Source: Gymnopus androsaceus JB14
Taxonomy: Eukaryota > Basidiomycota > Agaricomycetes > Agaricales > Omphalotaceae
Length of the DNA stretch: 64,000 nucleotides
Assembly (NCBI GenBank): GCA_009733575.1
Contig: ML769432.1
Span: 186,001 to 250,000 of the forward strand
Direction: 5' to 3'
Positions 1-10,846 of the stretch are shown here, one piece after another. Positions within the stretch are counted from its first letter, which is position 1; each line of letters opens with the position of its first letter. The notes under the pieces are model-generated. The model made no database searches, was not told where the DNA came from, and worked only from the letters and a program-made list of their open reading frames with translations. Position numbers and translations under genes: made by a program.

Positions 1-380
1 GATTCGTGCTTGAAATATGCTTTTATTTACGCTGGGTGCTAATTCCTCCTTGAATTGTTCGAATGTTTTGCTGAAACCATTATTGTGGAGATAATCCAGG
101 ATCGCCTTGTGCCTCTAGATAAGTTAGATTATGCCAATATTGTAGAAGAAGGAGATTTACAGATCATCCTGCTGCCTCTCTGAGAGGATTGAAGCCATGA
201 TCAGAAGAAATAAGCAAGTCGTTGTGAAGGCATTCAATTCAAATTTTTCAAACTCCCACATCTCCCACACAACGAATATTTCAAAAATTTGCAAACATAA
301 CACTATATGTACTACAGTTTGGGATTATACTGTAGAGTCCTCCTGCACGCGTATTCTATGCTAACCTAAGATACACCGAA
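1..380. other. No gene recognised (downstream of uL14m)
   Basis: This stretch lies 3' of the uL14m gene. It is AT-rich and has no convincing open frame or splice structure. It probably holds the uL14m 3' untranslated region and spacer. Confidence 0.4.
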
Positions 381-879
381 TCAAATAGCCTAACCAGAAC
401 CGTTTGAATAACAGTATGAACCTCAAAAGATTCGAAACTTACCTTGGGAGCGACAGCCGCGATTTTCCCCAGCCTTTCAACTTCAAGTCTGCACTCACGA
501 CCCCACCTATACGTGTTCCCAAAAGTTCACGCTTGTTATTGAGCAATACCGCAGCATTGTCGTCAAAGCGAATGAACCGGCCATCTGGTCTTCTAACGGG
601 TTTTTTGGTGCGCACAATAACTGCACGTCGAACGTCTCCTCTGCGAACCTTGACGGCAGTCAAAGAGGCCTGTGCAGCGGCAGAAATGGGACGCGCATTC
701 TTGACGACACAGACGATTTCGTCGCCTACAGAACCCCAGCCATTGTTGACCTTGTTCTTGAGAACGTTGACACATTCAACGACGAGTGCGCCAGAATTAT
801 CTATGACCTATTTTATAGATTAGTACAGAAAATAAAGAGAAATAATCCTTACATTAAGAGTGCTTTTGAGACCAATCAT
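381..879 (-). CDS. MRPL38: Mitochondrial large-subunit ribosomal protein uL14m
   Basis: Bacterial-type L14 protein of the mitochondrial ribosome. It lacks the N-terminal extension of cytosolic uL14. Exon 1 (853-879) encodes MIGLKSTLN. Intron 808-852 separates it from exon 2, which begins [14 protein letters not shown] and contains [42 protein letters not shown] and LGTRIGGV, all hallmark uL14 blocks. A likely last exon at 381-389 adds only Ala-Ile-stop. After the Gly-Trp-Gly-Lys near 461-470 the frame goes wrong. The expected family ending ([12 protein letters not shown]) is readable one frame over, across a run of four A on the coding strand, so one base seems to be missing. Without that base the frame ends in an unrelated tail at about 439. 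The gene is head to head with hexokinase (281 bp between start codons). Confidence 0.85.
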
Positions 880-1160
880 CGGTAAGTGCAAGACAGACTT
901 TGGCGGCTGGCCGGAATCTTCAAATCCGGTCTCCATTTAGCGCCCATCTAATATCTCTCTTTTCCTTATCACTGTCATCGACGTCCAATATGGTTGCATC
1001 TCGTCGCGGAAGCGGCAGCATCACTCTGCCCAGTGGCCAAACCATGGCCTTCCACACCAGAACGCATCAGGAGGAAGATCTTCCCCATGCAACCAAGAAG
1101 TAATCGCTGTCTCCCAAGTCGAATAACTTGCTGGTATTCATCTAGATTGCTTTCAGGACA

Positions 1161-3101
1161 ATGGCAGACCATCTGCGCAAATATGAGAGCTTGTTGGTTC
1201 TATTTCTTTGGCTTCACATTTTCCTGGATGCTCACCCATTTCAAGATTCACCCTAACGCCTCAGAGGATGCGAATGATTGTCGAAGCGTTCAAAGATACC
1301 TTGGAACTTGGACTACAAAAGCACAAGCAGATTGTCGTGAGTATTGATCTTCTGCACCTATTCATGTAGCCTGAGCCGTTTGACTCGTAGCCTATGATTC
1401 CTACGTTCGTATTCGGCTGGCCTTCTGGCAAAGAATCCGGCGATTTTCTGGCATTGGACCTCGGTTCGTTCACGCTCATGCTACAGCGATTACAAGAAAT
1501 CTCAATCAACATTTAACAGGCGGTACAAACCTACGAGTTTGTCTCGTCACTCTCCAAGGCGATGGCAAATTCGAAATCACTCAAACAAAGTACCGACTTA
1601 CTGAGGAGCAAAAGCAAGACGAGGGCCAGAAGCTTTTCGATTTCTGTGCAGAGTGTCTCAAGACGTTCGTCGAGACCAACTTTACCGGTGATGATGGAAA
1701 ATCCCTGCTCAAACCGGGCGAGATGTTACCTTTGGGATTTACGGTACGTCACACTTATGACATTCCAATAGCATCAACATCAATGTTCGCATTCTAGTTC
1801 TCCTACCCGTGCACTCAAGAACGAATCGATCATGGTGTACTTATTCGTTGGACCAAAGGCTTTGGAGCCTTGAACACTGGAAGGCCAGGATGTTGCAGCG
1901 ATGTTTCGTCAATCCATCGAGAAATATGTCAGTGATTGCCCTACATTCTCCTTATACTGCTAACAGCATTCATGTACGTAGAACATCCCTGTGGTAATGA
2001 CAGCCCTTCATCAACGACACAACTGGAACCCTCATCGCATCCTCCTATGTTAACCCAAGAACCAAGATTGCTGTCATTTTCGGCACTGGCTGTAACGCAG
2101 CCTACATGGAGGATGTCAAGAACATTGACAAGATTAAAGAGCTTGGCATCGACGAAAAGGCCCAAATGGCAATCAATTGTGAATGGGGTGCATTTGATTC
2201 ATTCGAACATGAACATCTCCCAAGAACAAAATACGATGCCATTGTCGACGATACATCCAATAAGCCGGGGGAGCAGGCATTCGAGGTATGTATTCTCATG
2301 ATTATGTTATCCTGACTTCATTAGACTAATGGGTTCAACGCGTAGAAACTGATCTCTGGACGATATCTCGGAGAAATCCTCCGTCTGGTTATCGTTGAAC
2401 TAATTGACGAGGGTGTACTTTTCCTTGGACAGAAGACTGACAAACTCGAAGTCCCATACGTCTTTGAAACTGCCTTCTTGTCTCTAATGGAAAGGTAGGT
2501 TGGATCTGCACATTACTCTCCGCATTTCCTAACTCTCGACAGTGACCCCACAGATGAATTACTGATGATTATTGGTATTTTCACGCACTTCTTTGCCGTT
2601 GAGACGACCCTTGCAGAACGGCAGTTCTTCCGCGCGCTGGCAATGCTCATCGGACGGAGGGCTGCTCGTCTGAGTGCATGTGGTATTGCCGCCATCGTTA
2701 GCAAGATGGGATATCTCGAAGAGGGTTGCCAGGTTGGTGCCGATGGGTCTTTGTACAACGTACGTCGCGTCTCCTTCTGCATTTGGATCCAACTGATACA
2801 CAAACACACCAGAAATACCCTGGCTTTGCTGACCGGGTTCACGAAGGTCTCATCGATGTCTTTGGGGAGAAGGGACGGTACGTACTGTGGTCTGCTGGTC
2901 TGACCGTATACTGATGATGATACAGTAATATCGTCACCCATCATGCTGAGGATGGAAGTGGTGTTGGAAGTGCAATCATCGCCGGTGAGTATATTCCGCT
3001 CGGTTTCATTGATAATACCGTTCTGACAGACGTTTGACCTCGTGCGTGCGTTAGCTATGACCAAGGTCAGGAGGGACGCGGGCCTGTACCCGAACGTTTA
3101 A
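1161..3101 (+). CDS. Hexokinase, with two apparent frame disruptions
   Basis: ATP-dependent hexose 6-phosphorylation, the first step of glycolysis, in the cytosol. Exon 1 starts MADHLRKYES, and a weak donor (GTTGGT, 1193) leads to FTLTPQRMRMIVEAFKDTLELG. Later exons give [35 protein letters not shown] (phosphate-binding loop, the Gly codon split by an intron at 1464-1519), LPLGFTFSYP, the substrate block INDTTGTLIASSYVNP, IFGTGCNAAYME, NCEWGAFD and a final SGVGSAIIAAMTKVR. Length and domain order match fungal hexokinases of about 500 residues. Oddities: after ALNT (about 1875-1880) one extra base puts the family block EGQDVAAMFRQSIEKY out of frame, and a second extra base before INDTTG (about 2010) does the same. 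Everything downstream is open and well conserved. It is therefore either a recently broken copy or a good gene with sequence errors. Confidence 0.85.
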
Positions 3102-3718
3102 AGTGGTCCTGAACCGCGTGAGCTTGAGGCGGAAAAGCGATAATATTAAATACCCGCGTGGAGACTAGAGAGAGATGTGGAAGTGGAGATGGACATTGAT
3201 ATTGCAATTTGTAGGTTTGCTGGAAAAGAAAAAAAGTTAAAAGAAGTGCGTTTTGTGTACTACCTAATCTTCGTTCACTATTGTTCTTGTTTTCAAATAG
3301 ACTGTAGTTCACTCTTCGATCCTGAAATTTTTGGTCAATACTTACTTCTGACGCTGCGACGTCGAATACCATCATGAACGCTGATGGGAGACCACGGTCT
3401 ACGACATGTGACTGCTAGTGATTCCCCGAGATCTCGTCCTCTTCATCGTCTGGTCTAGCTTATGGACTCGAATTGTACTTCTATGTTCTATCTAGTATCC
3501 TACAGTGTTATTTCTCAGTTTGTTTTGCCAACATAGCTGTCAGCGTCGTTCAAAGCTAAAACTGCTGATGTCAATGTAGTAGTCCTCATCCTACCTCTTC
3601 AATTACACGGTCCGGGATTTCGCTCACTATTTTGGGCTCAGCGGCAACGGTCCGCCTCCAGGGATAAATAGGATTCCATTATTCAAGACTAGGTCACATA
3701 TCCCTCCCCATTACTGCA
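3102..3718. other. Intergenic, hexokinase 3' end to GH28 promoter
   Basis: No gene is seen. A TATA-like ATAAATA at 3664-3670 lies about 50 bp before the GH28 start codon and is a candidate core promoter. Confidence 0.35.
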
Positions 3719-5731
3719 ATGCGGCGTATCTCATTCACCCTTATTTCTCTCCTTGCTTGGTCGGTCTCGGTATTGGACTTGGTCAGCGCTGATGAAAAAG
3801 CTGGCCATGGTGCAGATGCATGCACACTTACGGCCTTGGGACCTGGAAAGGACGACGCACATCGATTCCTTGCTGCTTCAACGAGTTGTGCTACCGTGAC
3901 GATTCCTGAAGACACTACTCTCAATATCTCTACGCGCTTAAATATGACTAATGTGTCAAACTTGAAGATCGTATGTTGTGTAAACTTGGTGTATTCGATA
4001 CTAATGCTGACATGTGTATGCTAGGATCTACAAGGAACTATAAGATTCAATCCTGATATCCCGTACTGGTCAGGCCCAGTACGTCCCTACGCTCTCCTGA
4101 ACATCGGATCTTTGGCGCTAATATTCCTTTTAGGAGGGATTCTTTATCCCATTCCAGAATCAGACGACTTTTTGGATGTTGGGAGGCGAAAACATCGTAT
4201 TGAGCGGGGGAGGAACGCTTGACGGGGCAGGACAGGTGCGTGATGCTCCCTCCATAGTACTGGTTTCTCGACTAACATCCCTTGGGTAGGCTTGGTATGA
4301 TGCCTTGTGAGTCCCGGCCAAATTAGTTTAGGAAAGTCTATGACGAATATTCAACAGCGCTACTAATGCGACACTGCTTCGCCCGATTATATTGACCTTG
4401 TCTGGAGCCACGAATGCTCTGGTGGAGAATATTCATCTGATCAATAGTCCAGAATGGTTCCACTTGGTATGTTGACCTCCCTAGTTATCACGAAATTGGT
4501 TTGGGTTCTGATTTACGCGTTAGGTTCAAGATTCCCAGAATGTGAGCTACAGAATAGCATTCTTTGATTCAACAGTGCTGATAGGTATCTTGCGATAGGT
4601 ACTCTTCAACAATATATCCATCAGCGCGGTGTCCACCTCCGTAAACTTTATTGCAAACACCGATGGATGGGATATTTACCGCAGTAACAACGTCACTATC
4701 CAGAACTCTAACATCAATAACGGAGACGACTGTGTTTCCTTCAAACCCAGTAAGTGGAGTTTTAGAGGTCTATTCTGTGTTGCACTCAAATCTTGTTCTC
4801 GAAGACTCGACTAACATCTTTGTATCGAACCTCAACTGCAATGGCTCTCAGTGAGATTCTTAACCACGAGACATGGCCGATGTTTTACTAACCATCTATT
4901 GTATCAGTGGAATCTCAGTCGGGTATGTTTCACTGTTGATGGTCAAGCTCACCAACCTTCCCTGACTCTTTCCTTCTCTCCGCAGATCTTTAGGCCAATT
5001 CTCCGGTGTGTTTGATATCGTCCAAAATGTCACCGCAGTGTAATAGCAACTTTCTCCGACATTGTTTTAACCGATTCTGAACATATACCCTTCCAGGAAC
5101 GTACAAATGGCAAACGCGGAAAACGGAGCGAGAATCAAGGCTTTTGCTGGCTCCGGCGTGGGGTCGGGAATGGTTCAGAATATTACCTTCGAGGTATTAT
5201 CGTTCATTGATCGGTTTGTTGTGTACTGTTCTATACTCACTTCCTCCATCCAGAACTTCATCATCATCAATACCCAGGCCCCAATGGTTATTGATCAGGT
5301 CTCTCCCAATCCCTGCGCGTTTTTTTTTCAAGTACTTACATACGTTCTCTATAGTGCTATGAAACCACGGCTGCAGCTTGCGTTGAATTCCCTTCGAACG
5401 TCTTTATCCAAGATGTAGTCTTCACCAAGTACGTGCTTATGATCTAACCAAGCGCTGTGCTGGACTCATGATTTTTATAGCATCTCCGGAACAGGTTCTG
5501 AATCTGACGTGGCCACACTAGATTGTAGCCCAGGATTACGATGCAGCAATATTGTTGTCAACAACGTCGCTGACCTCACGTTAGTTTTGAGTCTCTGGAT
5601 TGTCCTTGGTCTGCTACTAACTGCTTTACCTATCTAGAGGACTCGATGGGTCGAAAATCTACGAATGTCAAAACGTCAACATTACAGGCAATGACGCTTC
5701 GTTATTCGGGAACTGCACGGTGACTTCTTGA
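3719..5731 (+). CDS. GH28 exo-polygalacturonase-type pectinase, secreted
   Basis: Secreted right-handed beta-helix hydrolase cleaving alpha-1,4 galacturonic acid linkages in pectin. The start codon opens a signal peptide ([24 protein letters not shown]). About a dozen short exons follow. The GH28 catalytic blocks are all present: NTDGWDIY (about 4660), NNGDDCVSF (about 4720), SHGISVGSLGQ (split over introns near 4850-4990) and ARIKAFAG (about 5135). Family spacing and the blocks [17 protein letters not shown] and [21 protein letters not shown] fit exopolygalacturonases. Several N-glycosylation sequons are visible. The intron between VQDSQN and VLFNN (about 57 nt) starts GTGAGC. It converges with the hydrophobin at 6374-6829. 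Its 3' half recurs in broken form at 7745-8133, 13110-13712 and 21385-21580. The exo rather than endo assignment rests on overall resemblance only. Confidence 0.88.
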
Positions 5732-6373
5732 AGAGCGGATGTGGCAGATACAACGCGACGCGGTAGTAGTGAATCAGGCGCAGGGGTTTAATGAAAATGT
5801 CTTCTGATACAATATACCCCACTGTAAAGTCTTGGAAACAGAGTTACTGTATCTCCTGCAAGTACTCCAGGAATTTATAAGGACATGTATGCTATTGATG
5901 TATCAGAAGCGCATACATCCTGGGTTCGATATGAAGCAGGTACTTCATGGCCACGGTGTAATACTTAATCCTTCCGCGAAGTCGCTTGACCGACAATTTC
6001 AGCTCTCAGAGAAGATGTTAAACCTTTTCAATCGAATGGAATTCTAGCATACAAGCCAGCAGCACTTAATTTCTTTTCCCGCAAATTTTCGAGAATAATT
6101 TTTCTAGTCCATTTCACTTCACAGGTTCCTAGATCCAAATATATACGTACAAAGTCCATCCTCTTTTTTTTGTTCTTTTCGCAGCTTGAATCTCCAGACA
6201 TAAACCACAGACCAAAGAAATCCAACCAAACTGACTCAATCGACATGGGTGGCTACTGGCAGTGTTCCAATTATCGAGAGCTACCCACAAGTCTTAACCT
6301 AGAACGCCGATCATTAGGCGAAGTCTGGAGAGTACGACATGCGAAAACGTACTGGAACTTGAAGAAAGGATTA

Positions 6374-6829
6374 CTAGTACTCGAACTTTTGACAGCCATA
6401 GGAAAGGCCATTGTGACCATAGTAATTGTTCTCAGTGCAGCAAACAGGTTCATAATTGTTTTCACTGTAGCAGGAGCAGAACGCAAGGTCATTCTCTGGA
6501 AATTTTGTAACGAGAAGGAACACTAACCAATATCCTCCGTAGTTGAGGAGGTTACACTCATAGCCGAAGAGGATCTCTTCAGGAATTTCAAAAAGAAGTC
6601 CAAGAAGGCCGAAGTAACCTTCGCCACCGTAGCCCGTTTGCTCGCAGCATTGAGCGCTGCTACCCCCGTATCCGGAGCATTGTCCACCTGGCGGGTGTGA
6701 TTATGAAGCTTCAAATCTACGAAGAGGAGACATACCGTATCCGCCGCCTCGGCTTTCAGCACTGGGCGACGCAGAGACAGAAGTAGCCACAGCGGCGAGG
6801 GAGACAACGAGAGTAGAGGTGAATTTCAT
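6374..6829 (-). CDS. Class I-pattern hydrophobin (Gly/Tyr-rich type), copy 1
   Basis: Small secreted amphipathic protein that would assemble at hyphal or fruit-body surfaces. Three exons. The first gives a signal peptide MKFTSTLVVSLAAVATSVSA followed by SPSAESRGGGY. The second carries GGQCSGYGGSSAQCC, FGLLGLLFEIPEEILFGYEC and NYGGY. The third gives ENNYEPVCC, NGLSYGC and KFEY-stop. The fifth cysteine is made only by splicing (TG at the exon 2 end joined to T). Cysteine spacing is C-x9-CC-x29-C-x8-C-x7-CC-x14-C, inside the class I range. The gene is convergent with the intact GH28 gene. The protein is about 114 aa and nearly identical to the copies at 9779, 12093 and 22686. Confidence 0.88.
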
Positions 6830-6892
6830 GGTGCAAGTAAGGAATCGGAGTGAAGATTCAACTGACTGTAGAATGGGTTTGCAAGGCAGTCG

Positions 6893-6899
6893 TATTTAT
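6893..6899 (-). promoter_or_regulatory. TATA-like box of hydrophobin copy 1
   Basis: ATAAATA on the minus strand, 64 bp upstream of the start codon. It is conserved in position and surroundings in copies 2, 3 and 5. Confidence 0.55.
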
Positions 6900-7132
6900 C
6901 CATTCTGAAATTCCAGTTTCGGAAGTTCCTTGGAAGACTGTCAAGCTGTGACAATGAAAAAAATCAAAACATCATTTCATTAATAGGAGCCATGGTCATT
7001 CCCAAATTGGCTGGAAATGACTGCCGTCCCAGGTAGGCCTGGATTTACCCAAACTACACACATATATGAATAGTTTGCTCATGGAATGCCACGACAGAGA
7101 GGAGCTTGAAGATCTGTCAAATGCGGGAGGTC

Positions 7133-7620
7133 AGAACGCTTGAGTTCAATTGCGAGTCAATGTTGCTAGGACCACAAAAGAAGTATCATTACCGGATCAG
7201 TACGAAAGCTTTCGAATTTGAAGGATAGCAGATGCATCTATTGCATTGCTCCTTTCGACTGGGCAACAGCTCCCGGTACACAAGCAGCTTACACTGAGGA
7301 AGTTGACCGCACGCCAGACCACCAGAAAGTAAGAGGAGAATGGAGTGATTACTGAGTGATTACTGTCAAACGCGGGGAAAGAACGCTTGAGTACCGCGTT
7401 TGGTCCTCGATTCAATTGGAGTCGACGCCAGTAGGAGCACAAAAGAGAATTCACAAATATCAATACCAGTCAGTACGGAAGTCACGGATTCGAAGAATAG
7501 ATACATTTATTGGATCCTATCGGATCTCTCCCAACTTACGTCTTTCGAGGGGTCCGTCGAGGGATCCGTCGAGGGAACAACTCCCGATTGACTCCCGGTG
7601 TCCAACCAGCCGTCAGTTCT
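7133..7620 (+). repeat. ~240-bp hydrophobin-upstream repeat, two tandem units
   Basis: Two head-to-tail units begin at the shared motif GAACGCTTGAGT (7134 and 7381). Each contains a stretch like TCAGTACGAAAGCT, an A-T rich GATACATTTATTGGATC-like block and a GGCAACAGCTCCCGGT-like block. The repeat runs away from the minus-strand hydrophobin at 6374-6829, as it does relative to the other minus-strand hydrophobin at 22686-23143. Confidence 0.65.
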
Positions 7621-7744
7621 GCCTACACTGGGTTGAGGAAGGTGAACACAGGACTGAACTGAGAACACCGAGAAAGCAAGAATACCCTAGAAGCTGAGAG
7701 TCAGAAGGAGCTAGAAAGCTTAAATCGCCGCATCGTGCTACTAG

Positions 7745-8133
7745 ATGACCCTATCCAGAACTTACATCAATAATGGAGACGGCTGTGCTTCCTTTAAACC
7801 CAGTGCGTGGAATTTCCTGTGTTGTACTCAAATCTTGTCTCAAAGACTCGACTAACATCCTTGTGCCGAGACATGGCTGATATTTTACTAACCATCTATG
7901 GTATCAGTGAAATCTCAGTCAGGACTGTTGATGGTCAAGCTCGCCAACCTTCTTGACTCTTTCCTTCTCTCCACAGATCTCTTGGCCAGCTCCTTGGTGT
8001 GTTTGGTATCGTCCTAAATTTCACTTTGTTCAACCGATTCTGAAAATTTACCCCTCCAGGAACGTACAAATGGCAAACGCGGAAAACGGGGCGAGAATCA
8101 AAGCTTTTGCTGGCTCCGGCGTGGACTTCGAAT
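7745..8133 (+). pseudogene. GH28 polygalacturonase fragment
   Basis: Two internal pieces of the GH28 gene are present. The first covers the CTATCCAGAAC to CCCAGTG stretch. The second covers AACGTACAAATGGCAAACGC through the RIKAFAG region. The conserved GDDC is changed to GDGC (GGC at 7781-7783), removing a catalytic aspartate, and the exon with the catalytic histidine reads TGAAATCTC instead of TGGAATCTC. No start, signal peptide or C-terminus is present. It ends abruptly at about 8133, where repeat family B begins. Confidence 0.8.
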
Positions 8134-8149
8134 TTTTCATCAATTCCGG

Positions 8150-8345
8150 ACGATGACTGGACGATGCAGCAGGAAAGGACTAGTAGCGGAACTCTGGAAA
8201 CTCGACGACTTGTTTACAGGTTAGGATACCCCTCTAAAGCACTTAGCACGGCATCTCTTTGGATAGGGAAACATCTGGTAGCACGACTTGGAAGCGGCGC
8301 TTAAAAGATTTCCCCATTCCTTCTGGCTGCTTGTGCTCACTCTCA
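8150..8345 (+). repeat. Repeat family B, copy 1
   Basis: Segment with GACGATGCAGCAGGAAAG, CCTCTAAAGCAC and GGTAGCACGAC-like blocks ending near TTCTGGCTGC. Related segments occur at about 11020-11290, 20030-20300 and 21640-21815, always in the hydrophobin neighbourhood. No coding potential was recognised. Confidence 0.5.
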
Positions 8346-8439
8346 GCTCTACTCCGCTGTCTAGTGCATTCTTGCTTTCTCAGTGTTCTCAGCTCAGGCT
8401 TGCTCTCACCTTCTTCAACCCAGTGTGAGCTGAAGTTGG

Positions 8440-8607
8440 TTGGGAACCGGGAGCTATTTCCCTTGAGGGACCCTCTCGAAAGACGATCCAATAAATTATC
8501 TATCCTTCAAGCTTTCGTACTGACTGGTACTGATTGATTGATTAATTTTGCGCTCCTACTGACGTCGACTCATAGGCGAGTACCAAACGCGGTACCCAAG
8601 CGTTCTT
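8440..8607 (-). repeat. ~240-bp hydrophobin-upstream repeat, inverted copy
   Basis: Reverse orientation of the unit seen at 7133-7620. It shows GATCCAATAAATTATCTATCC, CTTTCGTACTGA and CGGTACCCAAGCGTTC. It precedes the plus-strand hydrophobin copy 2, though with the LINE end in between. Confidence 0.6.
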
Positions 8608-8679
8608 TCCCCGCCTGCTCCACTTTCCTCTTGCTTTCCCGGTGTTCTGGCGTGCGGTCACCTTGCTCACCGCCACTGT

Positions 8680-9293
8680 AAAGCACTGACTCGTCTATTG
8701 GTGATGATCACTCCCTGGCTGTTGTCAGGCTCACATGGACAGATAATCACCGTATGATAGTACCACATGATGAACGTGTGTGCCGATTCTGCAAAGAGGC
8801 TTTAGAGACAGAGCATACCCTGCTAGTATGTAGACATATACCCCTAGCTGAACGACGTCAACAATTCTTCACCGAGTTTTATGCATCTCAGCCTAGGGCA
8901 ATTGTCCTCAGATCTGATATGGATCCAATTGCATATACAGCTTACCTTGCATCCTGTCGAAGTTCATTCTCAATCCTTGCCAAATGGGTCTTTGAGGTCC
9001 TAAAGATCTACGACAGTTGTCCCTTGTATGTACCAAGTCAATATCAGCGTAGATAGTATTAGTAGCTAGATATAGTTTGCCTGTATAATATCTAATTATG
9101 TAGTCTGGCACCTGGAGTGGGTCAACGATCTACAGCAGCGTCTCCCTACTGAGGCAGCTGCAAGCTCGTCGTTGTCTTGCCTCAGGTGTCCCGGAGACAA
9201 AAGTGCCAGTGCCGCACTGGGATAATCTCCGGACGATCCGGCGTTCAGCACTTGGACCATGCCGTGTAATAAAAACTTCCTTCCTTCCTTCCT
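8680..9293 (+). mobile_element. 3' end of a non-LTR (LINE-type) retrotransposon, 5'-truncated
   Basis: An open frame reads RLTWTDNHRMIVPHDERVCRFC and then a Cys/His knuckle CRFC-x9-H-x4-C. This resembles the zinc-binding tail after the RNase H region of fungal LINE ORF2 proteins. The reading frame closes at 9056. The element then runs into a non-coding end with CCGGCGTTCAGCACTTGG and GTAATAAAAAC, finishing in a CTTCC repeat at about 9275-9293. No reverse transcriptase domain is present, so this is a dead 5'-truncated insertion. Confidence 0.65.
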
Positions 9294-9309
9294 CATGTGA
9301 GCTTTTTGG

Positions 9310-9516
9310 GCACCGGGAGTTGTCGCCTCAAGTCGAAAGATGTTCAGGAGGGATCCAATAAATGTGTCTATCATTCAAATTCGATGGCTTTCATACTGAT
9401 CTTGTCAAGATCTGGTAATGGCACTTGTTCAGTTGTTTTTTTGTGATCCTAGCGACGTCGATTCACAATTGAACAGACGAGGACAGTGCGGTACTCAAGC
9501 CTCAAGGGTTCTTTCC
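9310..9516 (-). repeat. ~240-bp hydrophobin-upstream repeat, inverted copy
   Basis: Contains CACCGGGAGTTG, CAGGAGGGATCCAATAAATG and GCGGTACTCAAGC in reverse orientation relative to the 23.4-24.3 kb array. It lies directly upstream of hydrophobin copy 2. Confidence 0.6.
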
Positions 9517-9708
9517 TCTCACATTCTACAGTCTTTGCTCCTCTCTGTCACGGTACTCCATGTAGAGTCATATGCAGTTCAGGCCTACCTGGAACGGCAG
9601 TCATCTTGCTCCTATTGCTCCTATCACTACAATGATGTTTTGATTTCTTCCATCTCCACAACTTGGCAGCCTTCCAAGAAAAACTTCGAAACTGAGATTT
9701 CAGAATGC

Positions 9709-9715
9709 ATAAATA
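9709..9715 (+). promoter_or_regulatory. TATA-like box of hydrophobin copy 2
   Basis: ATAAATA, 64 bp before the start codon, in a block (GAATGCATAAATATGGCGGC) shared with copy 3. Confidence 0.55.
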
Positions 9716-9778
9716 TGGCGGCCTTGCAGACCCATTCTACAGTCAGTTGAATCTTCACTCCGATTCCTTACTTGCACC

Positions 9779-10234
9779 ATGAAATTCACCTCTACTCTCG
9801 TTCTCTCCCTCGCCGCTGTGGCTACTTCTGTCTCTGCGTCGCCCAGTGCTGAAAGCCGAGGTGGCGGATACGGTATGTCTCCTCTTTGTAGATTTGAAGC
9901 TTCATAGTCACATCCGCCAGGTGGACAATGCTCTGAATACAGGGGTAGCAGTGCTCAATGCTGCGAGCAAACAGGCTACGGTGGCGAAGGTTACTTCGGC
10001 CTTCTTGGACTTCTTTTCGAATTTTCCGAAGAGATTCTCTATGGCTATGAGTGTAACCTCCTCAACTACGGAGGATATTGGTTAGTGTTCCTTCTCGTTA
10101 CAAAATTTCCAGAGAATGACCTTGCGTTCTGCTCCTGCTACAGTGAAAGCAATTATGAACCTGTTTGCTGCACTGAGAACAATTACTACGGTCACAATGG
10201 CCTTTCCTATGGCTGTCAAAAGTTCGAGTACTAG
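9779..10234 (+). CDS. Class I-pattern hydrophobin (Gly/Tyr-rich type), copy 2
   Basis: Secreted hydrophobin with exons 9779-9872, 9921-10080 and 10144-10234. Signal peptide MKFTSTLVLSLAAVATSVSA, then a short Gly-rich segment RGGGYGGQC. Differences from copy 1 include QCSEYRGSS, FEFSEEILYGYEC and CESNYEPVCC. All eight cysteines are present after splicing; the fifth is built across the intron at 10081-10143 (TG joined to T). It ends KFEY-stop. Downstream lies only a trace of the GH28 3' flank (10700-10790), so the convergent GH28 partner has been lost here. It is intact and most likely expressed like its near-twins. Confidence 0.88.
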
Positions 10235-10699
10235 TAATCCTTTCTTCAAGTTCCAGTACGTTTTCGCATGTCATACTCTCAGACTTCGTCTAATGATTGG
10301 CTTTCTAGGTTAAGACTTGTAGGTAGCTCTCGATAATTGGAACACTGCTAGTAGCTACTCATGTTGAAATGTTTTCGCTTTATTGGTTGGATTTTCTTGA
10401 CTGTAGTCTATGTCTGGAGATTCAAGCTGCGAAAAGAAGAAAAAGAGGATGGCTTTTGTACAGATATATATGGATCCAAGAGCTTTGAAGCGAAATGCAT
10501 GATAACAAAAGTCTTTGAAAAAAAAAGTTCTCGAAAATGGCCATTTCGAAGCCACCGCCCGAATTGATTGTACTAGCCGTGCTTTAATTTGGTTTTATCA
10601 TACTGACTACTTTTGGATGAAGAACTTGCGTTAGATTTCTTCCCGTCGAGACGTCCCAACTTCATACTTATGAAGCCTTGCACGCGAATAACCTTCTAG

Positions 10700-10790
10700 A
10701 GATGAAATTATTGATCAAGCAATACACGGCGTCGGGTATGTACCTTATAGGCATGCTTCACATCGAACCCAGGATTTATACGCAGGAGAT
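10700..10790 (-). repeat. Trace of GH28 3' flanking sequence
   Basis: The block CATCGAACCCAGGAT with its surroundings is the reverse complement of the GH28 3' flank near 5910-5950 (ATCCTGGGTTCGATATG). A related block lies at 12950-13040. It marks the former position of a convergent GH28 copy next to hydrophobin copy 2. Confidence 0.5.
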
Positions 10791-10805
10791 AACTCTGTTT
10801 TTCCA

Positions 10806-10846
10806 TACTGCTGCGTAGTGGGGATGATTTTGAAGACAAAAGTCAT
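10806..10846 (-). pseudogene. Fragment of the mannose-6-phosphate isomerase first exon, inverted
   Basis: Read on the minus strand, this piece starts with ATG and encodes MTFVFKIIPTTQQY, almost the same as the start of the PMI gene at 13886 (MTSVFKIIPTTQQY). The flanking 10847-11010 also resembles, in reverse, the PMI upstream region 13710-13885 (shared GAACATCCGCGGC). It is only a scrap, carried along by the duplications. Confidence 0.65.

Larger units (their letters stand above)
5155..7450. repeat. Left arm of inverted duplication (GH28 3' end + hydrophobin + upstream repeat)
   Basis: The sequence from the late GH28 exons through the convergent hydrophobin gene and its upstream region reappears in reverse orientation at about 11.4-13.71 kb. 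Matching anchors include the GH28 exon around 5160-5200 against 13690-13712, the spacer 5990-6190 against 12720-12920, and the hydrophobin upstream region 7020-7240 against 11700-11900. The outer limits are approximate. Confidence 0.75.

Noticed and set aside
404..823. 139-codon plus-strand frame over uL14m
   Set aside because: Antisense shadow of the uL14m gene; no family resemblance.
990..1103. Alternative upstream start for hexokinase (MVASRRGSGS)
   Set aside because: The frame ends before the hexokinase exon and does not match the family N-terminus; the start at 1161 does.
2513..3064. 183-codon minus-strand frame over hexokinase
   Set aside because: Antisense of well-conserved hexokinase exons.
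9846..10085. 79-codon open frame conserved in hydrophobin copies (also at 12160-12399, 6523-6807 and 22816-23121)
   Set aside because: It is the wrong frame of exon 1, intron 1 and exon 2. It is conserved only because the gene copies are nearly identical, and it reads through the intron.
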